Shown: positions 50,948 through 59,258 of the stretch, one piece after another
Layout of the letters: each line of letters begins with the position of its first letter
Position numbering within the stretch: the first letter of the stretch is position 1
From: Sphingomonas gilva
GTDB lineage: Bacteria; Pseudomonadota; Alphaproteobacteria; Sphingomonadales; Sphingomonadaceae
DNA: 64,000 nt
Assembly (NCBI RefSeq): GCF_003515075.1
Contig: NZ_QWLV01000006.1
Span: 1 to 64,000, forward strand
Reading direction: 5' to 3'
The notes under the pieces: generated by a model
What the model was told of the DNA's origin: nothing
What the model saw: only the letters and a program-made list of their open reading frames with translations
The model's database searches: none
Position numbers and translations under genes: made by a program

Positions 50948-51685
50948 TCAGCGGCGCGCCTTGACCGTCTTCCTGATGCGCTGGGCGCGGGTCAGATCGG
51001 CCTTGATCACGGCACTTCCCGGATTGGCCGCAAGCGCCCGGTGCAGCAGCACCACGGCGCGGTCGACCTCGCCGCGATTGAGCGCGGCAAGCCCCTGCGA
51101 ACGGAGCTGGCGCGCAAGCGCCGGGTTGGCGGCGGGGGCCGCCGGCTTGGGCTTGGCGGCGGGCGGCGGGGTGACGGGCTTCGATGCCGGCGGCGGGGTG
51201 GGGCGAGGCTTGGGCGCGGGCGGCGGGGCCGCGCGGGGCTCCTCGCCGGGAATGCGCAGCGCGCGGCCCGCGGCGAGCGCTGACGGATTGTCGAAGCCGT
51301 TATAGCGCGCGAGCGCGTAGAATTTGTCGCGATTGCCGAGGAAGCGCTGCGCAAGCGCGGGGAATGTGTCGCCGGCCTTCGCGGTGTAGGCGAAGGATCG
51401 GGCGCCAAGAATCTCCTGCGGATCGGCGGTGATCGATTCGAGCAGCATCGCGGCGCGCGCATCGTTGGGATCGCGCTTGCGCATCGTCTCGAGCGACTTC
51501 TTCGCCGCCTTCGCGTCGCCGCGCTCCAGCCGGGCGATCACGTCGCCGATCTGGTCTGCATTGTCGATGGGCTGGACCGTTGCCGGCGCCGCCGGGCCGC
51601 CCGACTTGCTCGCGCAGCCGGCGAGCGCGACGCCGACCGCGGCAAGCAGGATCGCCGGACGCGCGGCGGTGAAGCGGAAATTCAT
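50948..51685 (-). CDS. LysM lipoprotein
   Basis: 245-residue lipoprotein: signal to L-A-G-C with lipid Cys24. A helical segment (about 40-85) is followed by a LysM peptidoglycan-binding domain (Y-T-A-K-A-G-D-T-F-P-A-L-A-Q-R-F to A-L-R-I-P, about 97-145). A long Pro/Ala/Lys linker follows, then a TPR-like end with L-N-R-G-E-V-D-R-A-V. Its ATG overlaps the EAL gene stop (ATGA) and the kinase gene starts 76 bases on. It could connect peptidoglycan state to the kinase sensor, but that is inference from position. Confidence 0.85.
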   Translation of the reverse strand: MNFRFTAARPAILLAAVGVALAGCASKSGGPAAPATVQPIDNADQIGDVIARLERGDAKAAKKSLETMRKRDPNDARAAMLLESITADPQEILGARSFAYTAKAGDTFPALAQRFLGNRDKFYALARYNGFDNPSALAAGRALRIPGEEPRAAPPPAPKPRPTPPPASKPVTPPPAAKPKPAAPAANPALARQLRSQGLAALNRGEVDRAVVLLHRALAANPGSAVIKADLTRAQRIRKTVKARR

Positions 51686-53262
51686 GCGGTGAGCCTTTCG
51701 ATGACATGCGATTGCAGCGCCGCGGGCGAAACCGCCGTGGCGCGGGTGATTGCGGCCGAATCGCGCACGAAGGCGGTGAAATCGGCGGGAGACAGCGGGC
51801 GCGAGAAGAGGAAGCCCTGGAACAGCCCGCAGCCGTGGCGGCGGAGCCATTCATACTCCTCGCGGCGCTCGACTCCCTCGGCGAGCACGCGGATGCCAAG
51901 GCCGCGTCCGAGCGCGATCAGGCTCTGGCAGATCGCCTGGCTGTCGCGCCGGGTATCGACCTCGCTGACGAATTCGCGGTCGATCTTGATCTTGTCGAAG
52001 GCGAGCGTGCGCAGATAGCTGAGGCTGGAATAGCCGGTGCCGAAATCGTCGATGGCGATACGCACCCCCATCGCGCGCAGCCGTTCGAACAGGCTGCGGA
52101 TGTGCGCGACGTCGCCGGCGGCCACGGTTTCGGTCAGCTCGATCTCCAGGGCGGCGGGCGGAAGGCGATGGCGCGCGAGCGTGCGCTCGATCATCTTGGG
52201 CAGGTCGTCGCGGTGGAGCTGCTGGGCGGAAAGGTTGACCGCGACGAACAGATCGCCCTTGCCGAGCGTGCGCCAGCCGCGCGCCTCGCGGCAGGCGGCG
52301 TTCATCGCCCACATGCCGATCTCCTCGGCAAGGCCCGCAGCCTCGACGATCGGGATGAACTCGGTCGGCTGCACCGGGCCGAACTCGGGATGCTGCCAGC
52401 GCATCAGCGCCTCGGCGCCGCAGACGCGCTGGCGCACGCCGTCGATCAGCGGCTGATAGACCAGCGCGAGCTGGCCGCGCGTCACGGCCTGGCGCAGATC
52501 CTGTTCGAGCACGAAGGCGCGGCGGGCCTGCGCTTCCGGGTCGGCCTCGGCCTCGGCCATGACGACGCCGCCGGTGGCGAGCGACGCGATCGCGCGTGTG
52601 ACGATCAGCTCGGCGGTGTCCTCGGCGGCGGCGCGGTGCGCCAGCCCGAGGCGCAGATCGGGGATGATCGTGCTGCCGTCATGCTCGATCGCGTCGGCGA
52701 GCGCGTAACGGATCGCGTCGAGCTCGGCGCGCGCGGTGTCGCCGTCGCATTCGCGGCCGAACCAGATGGCGATGCGCGCGCGGTCGATCTGCCCGACCGG
52801 ACGGCGCGGGCCGATCATGCGTCGGACGCGGTCGGCCAGCGTGCCGAGCGCGCGGTCGGCGAGCGCGCAATCGAAGCCGTTCAACCGGTCGAAATCGACG
52901 AACTCGACCACCCCGAGCGTGCCGCCCGACGGGCCGGCGGCGAGATCGGCGCGCATCGCCGCGAGCAGCGGCTCGCGCGTCGCGAGGCCCGTGGTCTGGT
53001 GGCGGTTCGCCTTGCGGGGGTCGGGCGTGGCCTCGGGATCGGCGGTGAAGCGCGAACGGGCCGAGGCGCGGTCGCGCAGCCAGGCGCCGGCCAGCGCCAG
53101 TGCCGCGGCGATCAGCGATGCGGCGGTGGCGACGGGATGGTCGCCCGGGCTGAGCATGACGGGGACGGGGATGGCGAGGCCGGCGCAGATGCACGTCATC
53201 GCGGCGTGGCGCTCGACCCACCCCGACAGACCGGTGCGACCCTGGTTTCTCGCTTTCGCCAC
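51682..53262 (-). CDS. EAL phosphodiesterase with degenerate GGDEF domain
   Basis: Predicted cyclic-di-GMP phosphodiesterase. Two TM helices (about 20-38 and 44-62) anchor it. A GGDEF-like domain (about 95-235) lacks the catalytic motif (F-G-R-E-C in its place), so it may only bind nucleotide. The EAL domain (about 265-510) is intact: G-A-E-A-L-M-R-W, N-L-S-A-Q-Q-L, E-L-T-E, D-D-F-G-T-G-Y-S-S-L, K-I-D-R-E-F-V, A-E-G-V-E. It has 526 residues. Its stop overlaps the LysM gene start. A short conserved element lies 40 bases upstream (53302-53319). Confidence 0.92.
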   Translation of the reverse strand: MAKARNQGRTGLSGWVERHAAMTCICAGLAIPVPVMLSPGDHPVATAASLIAAALALAGAWLRDRASARSRFTADPEATPDPRKANRHQTTGLATREPLLAAMRADLAAGPSGGTLGVVEFVDFDRLNGFDCALADRALGTLADRVRRMIGPRRPVGQIDRARIAIWFGRECDGDTARAELDAIRYALADAIEHDGSTIIPDLRLGLAHRAAAEDTAELIVTRAIASLATGGVVMAEAEADPEAQARRAFVLEQDLRQAVTRGQLALVYQPLIDGVRQRVCGAEALMRWQHPEFGPVQPTEFIPIVEAAGLAEEIGMWAMNAACREARGWRTLGKGDLFVAVNLSAQQLHRDDLPKMIERTLARHRLPPAALEIELTETVAAGDVAHIRSLFERLRAMGVRIAIDDFGTGYSSLSYLRTLAFDKIKIDREFVSEVDTRRDSQAICQSLIALGRGLGIRVLAEGVERREEYEWLRRHGCGLFQGFLFSRPLSPADFTAFVRDSAAITRATAVSPAALQSHVIERLTA

Positions 53263-53301
53263 GCGCTACTCCGTTGGCACGCGGGCGGTTTAGGCGAACA
53301 T

Positions 53302-53319
53302 ATGCGTATTTTCGGTTAA
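53302..53319 (-). promoter_or_regulatory. Element E, copy 2
   Basis: ATGCGTATTTTCGGTTAA, read on the minus strand as TTAACCGAAAATACGCAT, lies 40 bases before the EAL start. Its 14-nt core is shared with 11749-11762. The TTAACC end looks like a CtrA half-site, but only one half is present. Confidence 0.4.
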
Positions 53320-53350
53320 GCGCGTGAAACCTGCGGATTTTCGCGGATCG

Positions 53351-53806
53351 TTACGCCTGCGGCCGCGCCATCATCAGGGCGGCGCGCGATGTTTTCACGA
53401 CGATCTCGTCGCGCTGGTTGAGGCCGATATGCTCGAAGGTGACGATGCCCTGGCCCGGGCGCGAGGCGCTGGGGCGGAGCGCCTTCACCTCGGTCTCGGC
53501 GCGGATCGTGTCGCCGTGGAAGACGGGCTTGGGAAAGCTCGTCTCGCTCATGCCGAGATTGGCGATGGTGGTGCCGAGCGTGGTGTCCTGCACCGACAGC
53601 CCGATCACCAGCCCGAGCGTGAACAGCGAATTGACCAGCGGCCGGCCGAACTCGGTGGTCGCGGCATAGGCGTGGTCGATATGGATCGCCGCCGGATTAT
53701 AGGTGAGCGAGGAGAACAGCATATTGTCCATCTCGGTCACCGTGCGCCGGATCTCATGGCTGAAGCGCTGGCCCACCAGGAATTCGTCGAACCACAGACC
53801 CGCCAT
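53351..53806 (-). CDS. MaoC-like dehydratase
   Basis: Hot-dog-fold hydratase of the MaoC/(R)-enoyl-CoA hydratase type. F-D-E-F-L-V-G-Q-R-F begins the fold. The catalytic Asp/His-type pair is in N-P-A-A-I-H-I-D-H-A-Y, and F-H-G-D-T-I-R-A-E-T-E-V is diagnostic of mesaconyl-CoA-hydratase-like members. The length of 151 residues is normal. ATG 53806 (M-A-G-L-W-F-D-E) was preferred over the longer frame, which has no motif. The substrate is unknown and no pathway gene is adjacent. Confidence 0.9.
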   Translation of the reverse strand: MAGLWFDEFLVGQRFSHEIRRTVTEMDNMLFSSLTYNPAAIHIDHAYAATTEFGRPLVNSLFTLGLVIGLSVQDTTLGTTIANLGMSETSFPKPVFHGDTIRAETEVKALRPSASRPGQGIVTFEHIGLNQRDEIVVKTSRAALMMARPQA

Positions 53807-53869
53807 CACCCAAACTCCGCCATCCCGACCCCTGCCATCCATACAGCGCGGGGCGGCCTTGTGAACCGG

Positions 53870-53887
53870 CGTCACACAAGCGTCACA
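53870..53887 (+). promoter_or_regulatory. Pho-box-like direct repeats before the lipoprotein gene
   Basis: CGTCACA (53870-53876), four bases, CGTCACA (53881-53887): two identical 7-bp units with an 11-bp period, the geometry of PhoB sites (consensus CTGTCAT-N4-CTGTCAT). They lie 142 bases before the lipoprotein ATG and 63 bases upstream of the divergent MaoC start. Confidence 0.6.
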
Positions 53888-54029
53888 TCAGAGTCCCGTG
53901 ATTGACCCACCGCTCGCATCAGACCGTCAACCACCGCTCCTAGGGCCGCTCGCAGAGGGGCGGGCCTGAAGGGGGCTCGATTCGGCCACGCGTCCGTCCG
54001 CTCGCACCTTTTCTGAGCGGAGTACGGTG

Positions 54030-55562
54030 ATGACCTCTAACAAGTTCAAGACGATCCTGGCGCTGTCTGCGGCGAGCGCGGCGCTGGCGTCGTGCGGCGC
54101 GGACGAAATCGCCTCGCCCGGCGAAGGCGTGATCGTCGTGCCCGGACCGACCCCGGGGCCGACGCCTGGGCCAACCCCTGGACCGACGCCCGGACCAACG
54201 CCGGTGCCGACCAGCTGCACTGTGGGCACCGACGGCGGGACGATCGAGAGCGTCAACGGCACACGCCGCGTCTGCACGATCACCGGCCGCATCTCCTCAA
54301 ACCTCGCGATCCCGCGTGTCGAGGGCGTGCTGTACCAGATCTCCGGCCGCGTCGATGTCGGCACGGACGTGGGCGGTGATGGCGGTTCGGGCGCGGCGGT
54401 GACGCTGACGATCGATCCGGGCGTGACGTTGTTCGCGGCGTCGGGTGTCGACTTCCTGGTGGTCAACCGCGGATCGAAGCTGATCGCCGAGGGCACTGCG
54501 AGCCGGCCGATCATCTTTACCGCGCGCGCCAACGTGCTCGGCACGGCGAGCGACACCTCGGACGGGTTGTGGGGCGGCGTGGTGATGCTGGGCCGTGCGC
54601 CGATCAGCAACTGCATCGGCGCGGTGCCGGGCGGGTCGGTCGATTGCCAGGCGCAGATCGAGGGCACGACCAACGCGCTCTATGGCGGCGCGACCGCAAA
54701 CGACGACAGCGGCAGCCTGCGTTACGTCCAGATCCGCTATTCGGGCGTGGTCATCGGCGCGGGCAACGAGCTGCAGGGCCTGACCACCGGCGGCGTCGGA
54801 TCGGGAACCGATTTCGACTATGTCCAGGTCCACAACAGCTCCGACGACGGCGTCGAGTTCTTCGGCGGTCGGCATAATTTCCGCCACCTGATCGTGACCG
54901 GCGCGTCGGACGACAGCGTCGATACCGATGTCGGCTACAAGGGCAACATCCAGTATCTGATCGTTGCGCAGCGCACCGGCGCGGGCGACCGCCTGATGGA
55001 GGTCGACTCGGCTGGCGGCGAGGACACCACGCCGCGGCAGAACATCCGCGTCTCCAACGCGACCTTCCTGCACAATTCGACGGTGGGCGCGAACAGCTTC
55101 CTGATCCATGGCGGCGCCGACTACGGCCTGTACAACTCGGTGGTGGTCGCGCGCGCGGGCGTCGAGTGCTTCGACATCGACGGCGCGGGCACGATGCAGA
55201 CGAGCGGCACCGACGAAGCCGGCCCGCCCGCATTCAACTCGGTGGTGGTGCAGTGCGGTTCGACCCCGATCGACGATGACGGCAACATCACGCTCGCGGC
55301 CGTCCAGTCGCTGTTCACCAGCGGATCGAACAACAATCTCAGCTACACCGCTTCGCTGACCGGCGGCTTCGTAAACGGCGCGACCGAGACCTCCGTGCCT
55401 TATTTCGACGTCGCCCCGGTGAGCAGCTTCTTCGTCAACGCCGGGCATATCGGCGCGGTCAAGGACAGCGCCGACACCTGGTATCGCGGCTGGACCTGCG
55501 ATTCCACGACCGCTGACTTCGGCAGCGACTCCAACTGCATCGGCCTGCCCTCCTACGCCTGA
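54030..55562 (+). CDS. Putative secreted lipoprotein with beta-helix-like body
   Basis: 510-residue protein with lipoprotein signal M-T-S-N-K-F-K-T-I-L to L-A-S-C (lipid Cys22). It has five exact GPTP repeats at 39-58, then a Cys-containing body rich in short repeated beta segments: G-V-L-Y-Q-I-S-G-R-V, L-I-A-E-G-T-A-S-R-P-I-I-F-T-A, L-R-Y-V-Q-I-R-Y-S-G, V-E-F-F-G-G-R-H-N-F-R-H-L. These suggest a right-handed beta-helix. It is encoded just before a TonB receptor and a T2SS cluster, so it is a candidate T2SS substrate or surface partner of the receptor. The family is not recognised with certainty. GTG 54027 immediately precedes ATG 54030. Confidence 0.8.
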   Translation: MTSNKFKTILALSAASAALASCGADEIASPGEGVIVVPGPTPGPTPGPTPGPTPGPTPVPTSCTVGTDGGTIESVNGTRRVCTITGRISSNLAIPRVEGVLYQISGRVDVGTDVGGDGGSGAAVTLTIDPGVTLFAASGVDFLVVNRGSKLIAEGTASRPIIFTARANVLGTASDTSDGLWGGVVMLGRAPISNCIGAVPGGSVDCQAQIEGTTNALYGGATANDDSGSLRYVQIRYSGVVIGAGNELQGLTTGGVGSGTDFDYVQVHNSSDDGVEFFGGRHNFRHLIVTGASDDSVDTDVGYKGNIQYLIVAQRTGAGDRLMEVDSAGGEDTTPRQNIRVSNATFLHNSTVGANSFLIHGGADYGLYNSVVVARAGVECFDIDGAGTMQTSGTDEAGPPAFNSVVVQCGSTPIDDDGNITLAAVQSLFTSGSNNNLSYTASLTGGFVNGATETSVPYFDVAPVSSFFVNAGHIGAVKDSADTWYRGWTCDSTTADFGSDSNCIGLPSYA

Positions 55563-55580
55563 CGCGTTCGGGTGGGCTTG

Positions 55581-55611
55581 GGGGCGGCGGACCAAAGGGG
55601 GCCGCCGCCCC
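55581..55611 (+). terminator. Intercistronic hairpin between lipoprotein and TonB receptor
   Basis: Perfect 10-bp stem GGGGCGGCGG (55581-55590) and CCGCCGCCCC (55602-55611) with an 11-nt loop. No T-run follows (GTCATTTCAT), so it is more likely an mRNA-stabilising or attenuating hairpin than a full terminator. Confidence 0.6.
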
Positions 55612-55642
55612 GTCATTTCATACAGATATCAAGGGTTCCGCG

Positions 55643-58372
55643 ATGAACACGCCGCTGACGCTGGGCACGCTTCTGCTACTATCAACCGCGCTGACGTCGC
55701 CCGCCTGGGGCCAGACTCCGCCGCCTTCGAGCAGCACGCCCGGAGGCACGACAGCGGTGCAGGAGCTGCCGGGCCAGCCTGCCGCCGAAGTGCCGGCGCA
55801 AGACGGCGGGCAGGACGAGCTGGAGGTCTCGATCCCCGGCGGCGGCTCAGACCAACCCGACATCGTCGTGCGCGGCCGCTACATTCCCGATGTGGTGCGA
55901 TCGACGCCGGAGATCGTCGCGGTGCTTTCCAGCGCCGACATCGCGCGCACGGGCGAAGGCGACATCGCCGGCGCGCTGCAGCGGGTGACCGGACTTTCGG
56001 TCGTCGGCAACGGCTTCGTCTATGTCCGCGGCCTGGGCGACCGCTATTCGCTGGCGCTGCTCAACGGATCGCCGCTGCCGAGCCCGGAGCCGCTCAAGCG
56101 CGTCGTTCCGCTCGACATCTTTCCGACCAGTGTGCTGGGCTCGGCGCTGGTGCAGAAAAGCTATTCGGCGAACTATCCCGGCGAATTCGGCGGCGGAGTG
56201 ATCAACCTGACGACTAAGGCGATCCCCACCGAGAGCTTCCTGACGATCGGCGGCGGTGTCGGCGGCGACAGCGAGACGACGTTCGAGCTGGGCTACACCC
56301 ACTACGGCAGCGACACCGACTGGCTGGGCTATGACGACGGCACACGCAGCCCGCAGGGCGCGTTCGAGCGCGCGCTGGAGAGCGGCATGTCGATCACGCC
56401 GGGCAACTTCACCACCGAAGAGCTGCAAGCAGTCACCGCCAGCCTGGCCAATTCCCCGACCACGGTCGCGCAGACCAATCGCAACATTCCGGCCAACTTC
56501 TCCACCGATATCAGCGCCGGCACCGCGATGGACATCGGCGACGACGCGCGCGTCGGCGTGATCGCGGCCGCGGGCTTCAGCAACAGCTGGCGCACGCGCG
56601 ACGCGATCCAGCAAGTGACCGGCGGGTTCAGCGGCGACGAGCTCAATCCCGACGTCGATTTCCGATCGGTGCGGACCGACAATCGCATCACGTTGAATGG
56701 CCTGCTGGGCGTCGGCATCGAGTTCGGCGAGCAGACGATCCGCTGGACCAACCTCTATATTCACGACACGCTGAAGCAGACGCGCATAGGGCTGGGCATC
56801 GACGGCTTGTCAGTGGACGACACCCGCCAAGTGGCGCTGCAGAATACTGCCTGGTACGAACGCCAGCTGATCGACACGCAGCTGGTCGGCGAATTCGAGT
56901 TCGGCGATCTCGGCGTCGACGTCCGCGGCACTTACGCCAATTCGCAGCGCGAGGCGCCCTATGAGCGGAGCTTCAGCTATGTGTTCGACGAAACCGCGGG
57001 CGACTTCGTCAACAACCTGGAAGGGCCGGGCCAGTCGGCGACGGTCTCGTTCAGCGATTTGAACGAGGATGTCTGGGCCGGCGGCGTCGACCTGACCTAC
57101 AAGTTCGCGCCGCTCGCGATGTCGCTCAGCGCGGGCTATGCCTACAGCGACACTGAGCGCACCTCGGTGCGGCGCGACTTCCGCTACCTGACCGACGGCG
57201 ATCTGGGCCTGGCGGTGGCGCAGCAGCGGCCCGACTATCTGCTGTCGGACTTCAACGTCTATACCTACAACATCCTGCTCAATGAGATTTCTGGGCAGGC
57301 GGGCAACGCTGCCTATGACGCCGGTCTGCGTGTCCATGCCGGCTATGCCCAGTTGGAGGCCGATTTCGGCAGCGGCGTCAGCGCCACAGCGGGCGTACGC
57401 TATGAGGATGGCCGCCAGTTCGTCACCCCGGTCGACCTGCTCGGCGCGGGCGTCGGCGGGATCGAGCCGACGCTGATAGAGAATGATTACTGGCTGCCCG
57501 CGGCGACAATCACCTGGAACTTCGCCGAGGACATGCAGCTGCGGCTCAATGCGTCGAAGACGATCGCCCGGCCGCAATTCCGCGAACTCGCCTTTCAGGT
57601 CTATCAGGACACCGAATCCGATCGGCAGTTCTTCGGCAATCCTTTCCTGGTCGACAGCGAGCTGTTCAACGCCGAGGCGCGTTACGAATGGTATTTCGGG
57701 CGCGGTGAGCGGCTGAGCCTCGCCGGCTTCTACAAGAAGATCGACCGGCCGATCGAGGCGTTCGCCTTCCGCCAGTCAAGCTCGCTGCAGACCAGCTTCG
57801 CCAACGCGCCGCAGGCCGATCTATACGGCGCCGAGCTGGAGGTGGTGAAATATGTGCCGCTCGACAGCATGGGCGGCGACTTCTTCGCGCCCCGGCGGCT
57901 CGTGCTGATCGGCAACTATACCTACAGCAAGTCCGAGCTGAAGGTGGGCGAGGGCGACGAGGTGATCTTCTCCTCCGGCCAGGTGTTCGCGGCGTCCAAC
58001 CTGTTCCGCGACGGCGCGCCGCTCACCGGCCAGTCCGAGCACCTCGCCAATCTGCAGATCGGGCTGGAGAACACCGACCGGGTGTCGCAGCAGACCTTCC
58101 TCCTCACCTATGCAAGCGAGCGGGTGACCAACCGCGGGCCGTTCGGCAACCCGCAGGAGCCCGACATCATCGAACGGCCGGGCCTGCGGCTGGACTTCGT
58201 TGCACGCGAGGAGGTGCCGGCGTTCGGCACGACGTTGGGCTTCAAGTTCGAGGTGCGCAACATCACCGGCGAGGACTATGAGGAGTTCCAGGAGGCGGGC
58301 AGCTCGCGCATCGACGTCAACACCTATGACGTCGGAACGAGCGTGGCGCTTGGGGTCGAGGTCAAGTTCTGA
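55643..58372 (+). CDS. TonB-dependent receptor (909 residues)
   Basis: Large outer-membrane TonB-dependent transporter. The signal peptide ends near A-W-G-Q (23). A Pro/Gly-rich stretch leads to the TonB-box-like D-I-V-V-R-G at 73-78. The plug domain carries L-G-D-R-Y-S-L-A-L-L-N-G and Y-P-G-E-F-G-G-G-V-I-N-L-T-T-K. The barrel ends G-V-E-V-K-F with terminal Phe. It belongs to the group with conserved V-R-G-L-G-D-R-Y, distinct from siderophore receptors such as the one at 0.6 kb. It lies 80 bases after the lipoprotein and before gspC; a nutrient released under phosphate limitation is one possible ligand. Confidence 0.92.
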   Translation: MNTPLTLGTLLLLSTALTSPAWGQTPPPSSSTPGGTTAVQELPGQPAAEVPAQDGGQDELEVSIPGGGSDQPDIVVRGRYIPDVVRSTPEIVAVLSSADIARTGEGDIAGALQRVTGLSVVGNGFVYVRGLGDRYSLALLNGSPLPSPEPLKRVVPLDIFPTSVLGSALVQKSYSANYPGEFGGGVINLTTKAIPTESFLTIGGGVGGDSETTFELGYTHYGSDTDWLGYDDGTRSPQGAFERALESGMSITPGNFTTEELQAVTASLANSPTTVAQTNRNIPANFSTDISAGTAMDIGDDARVGVIAAAGFSNSWRTRDAIQQVTGGFSGDELNPDVDFRSVRTDNRITLNGLLGVGIEFGEQTIRWTNLYIHDTLKQTRIGLGIDGLSVDDTRQVALQNTAWYERQLIDTQLVGEFEFGDLGVDVRGTYANSQREAPYERSFSYVFDETAGDFVNNLEGPGQSATVSFSDLNEDVWAGGVDLTYKFAPLAMSLSAGYAYSDTERTSVRRDFRYLTDGDLGLAVAQQRPDYLLSDFNVYTYNILLNEISGQAGNAAYDAGLRVHAGYAQLEADFGSGVSATAGVRYEDGRQFVTPVDLLGAGVGGIEPTLIENDYWLPAATITWNFAEDMQLRLNASKTIARPQFRELAFQVYQDTESDRQFFGNPFLVDSELFNAEARYEWYFGRGERLSLAGFYKKIDRPIEAFAFRQSSSLQTSFANAPQADLYGAELEVVKYVPLDSMGGDFFAPRRLVLIGNYTYSKSELKVGEGDEVIFSSGQVFAASNLFRDGAPLTGQSEHLANLQIGLENTDRVSQQTFLLTYASERVTNRGPFGNPQEPDIIERPGLRLDFVAREEVPAFGTTLGFKFEVRNITGEDYEEFQEAGSSRIDVNTYDVGTSVALGVEVKF

Positions 58373-58375
58373 GAG

Positions 58376-58404
58376 CGTAACAAAGCCGTCACGCGGACGT
58401 CGCC
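58376..58404 (+). promoter_or_regulatory. Pho-box-like triple repeat before gspC
   Basis: CGTAACA (58376-58382), CGTCACG (58387-58393) and CGTCGCC (58398-58404) are three 7-bp units at 11-bp steps. They lie 62 bases before the gspC ATG, directly after the receptor stop, and match the spacing of the pair at 53870. Confidence 0.6.
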
Positions 58405-58466
58405 GAATCGTCGCGCATCCGCCCTAGGCCGGTCCCCGCAAGAGGGACGGACGGGCGGATTCGCGG

Positions 58467-59258
58467 ATGAGGCTGGAACTGGATGGGCGATTGCGCAGAC
58501 TGGTGCGGCTGGTCAGGCCGATCACGATCTACCGCGCATCCGAGCTGGCGATGATGGCGCTGGTCGCACTGCTGGCGGCGCGGCTGGTGTGGGCGGTGCT
58601 GACGCCGGTGACGCCGATCGGCGACTGGGCGCGTGGACAGATCGTCCAGCCCGCCAACCTGTCGCGCTTCGCCGGCTTCGATCCCTTCTTCCGCAACCAG
58701 CCGGCGGCGGGCGAGGCGGTGGTGACCTCGCTGCAGCTGGTGCTGTTCGGCATCCGCATGAACGAGGCGTCGGGCGGTGGATCGGCGATCATCGAGGTGC
58801 CGGGCGAGGGACAGCAAAGCTTCGCGGTAGGCGACGAGATCATGCCGGGCGTGACGCTGAAGGCGGTCGCCTGGGACCATGTCGTGATCGCGCGCGGAGG
58901 CGCCGACGAGCAGCTCTATGTGGCGCAGGGCGGAAGCGGCGATGCCGCCCCGGCACCCGCCGCCGACATTGCGAGCGCGCCGAGCGTCGCGACCATCGCC
59001 GGGGCGGTGACGGCGACGCCGCGCAGCGAGAACGGCCTCGTCACCGGCGTGACCATCCAGCCGGGCGGGGACGCCGCCGCCTTCGCCGCGACGGGATTGC
59101 AGGCGGGCGACGTGCTGCTGCGGGTCAACGGCGAACGCGTTCGCGCGCTCGAGGACATCGCCACGGCCGTCGCCGCCAATGCCGGCGAGGGTCCGGTCCA
59201 GATGGACATCGAGCGCGGCGGCCAGCGCATCACGATCAGCCGGGAGTTCCAGCCTTGA
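58467..59258 (+). CDS. gspC: Type II secretion protein GspC
   Basis: Inner-membrane link between the T2SS platform and the secretin. The cytosolic N-terminus is short; one TM helix is at about 26-46. The periplasmic HR domain (about 75-155; T-S-L-Q-L-V-L-F-G-I-R-M) binds GspD. A C-terminal PDZ domain (about 180-263; T-G-V-T-I-Q-P-G-G-D, A-G-D-V-L-L-R-V-N-G) follows. The length of 263 residues is normal. Its stop overlaps the gspD TTG start (TTGA), the first of the tightly packed gsp genes. Confidence 0.9.
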   Translation: MRLELDGRLRRLVRLVRPITIYRASELAMMALVALLAARLVWAVLTPVTPIGDWARGQIVQPANLSRFAGFDPFFRNQPAAGEAVVTSLQLVLFGIRMNEASGGGSAIIEVPGEGQQSFAVGDEIMPGVTLKAVAWDHVVIARGGADEQLYVAQGGSGDAAPAPAADIASAPSVATIAGAVTATPRSENGLVTGVTIQPGGDAAAFAATGLQAGDVLLRVNGERVRALEDIATAVAANAGEGPVQMDIERGGQRITISREFQP

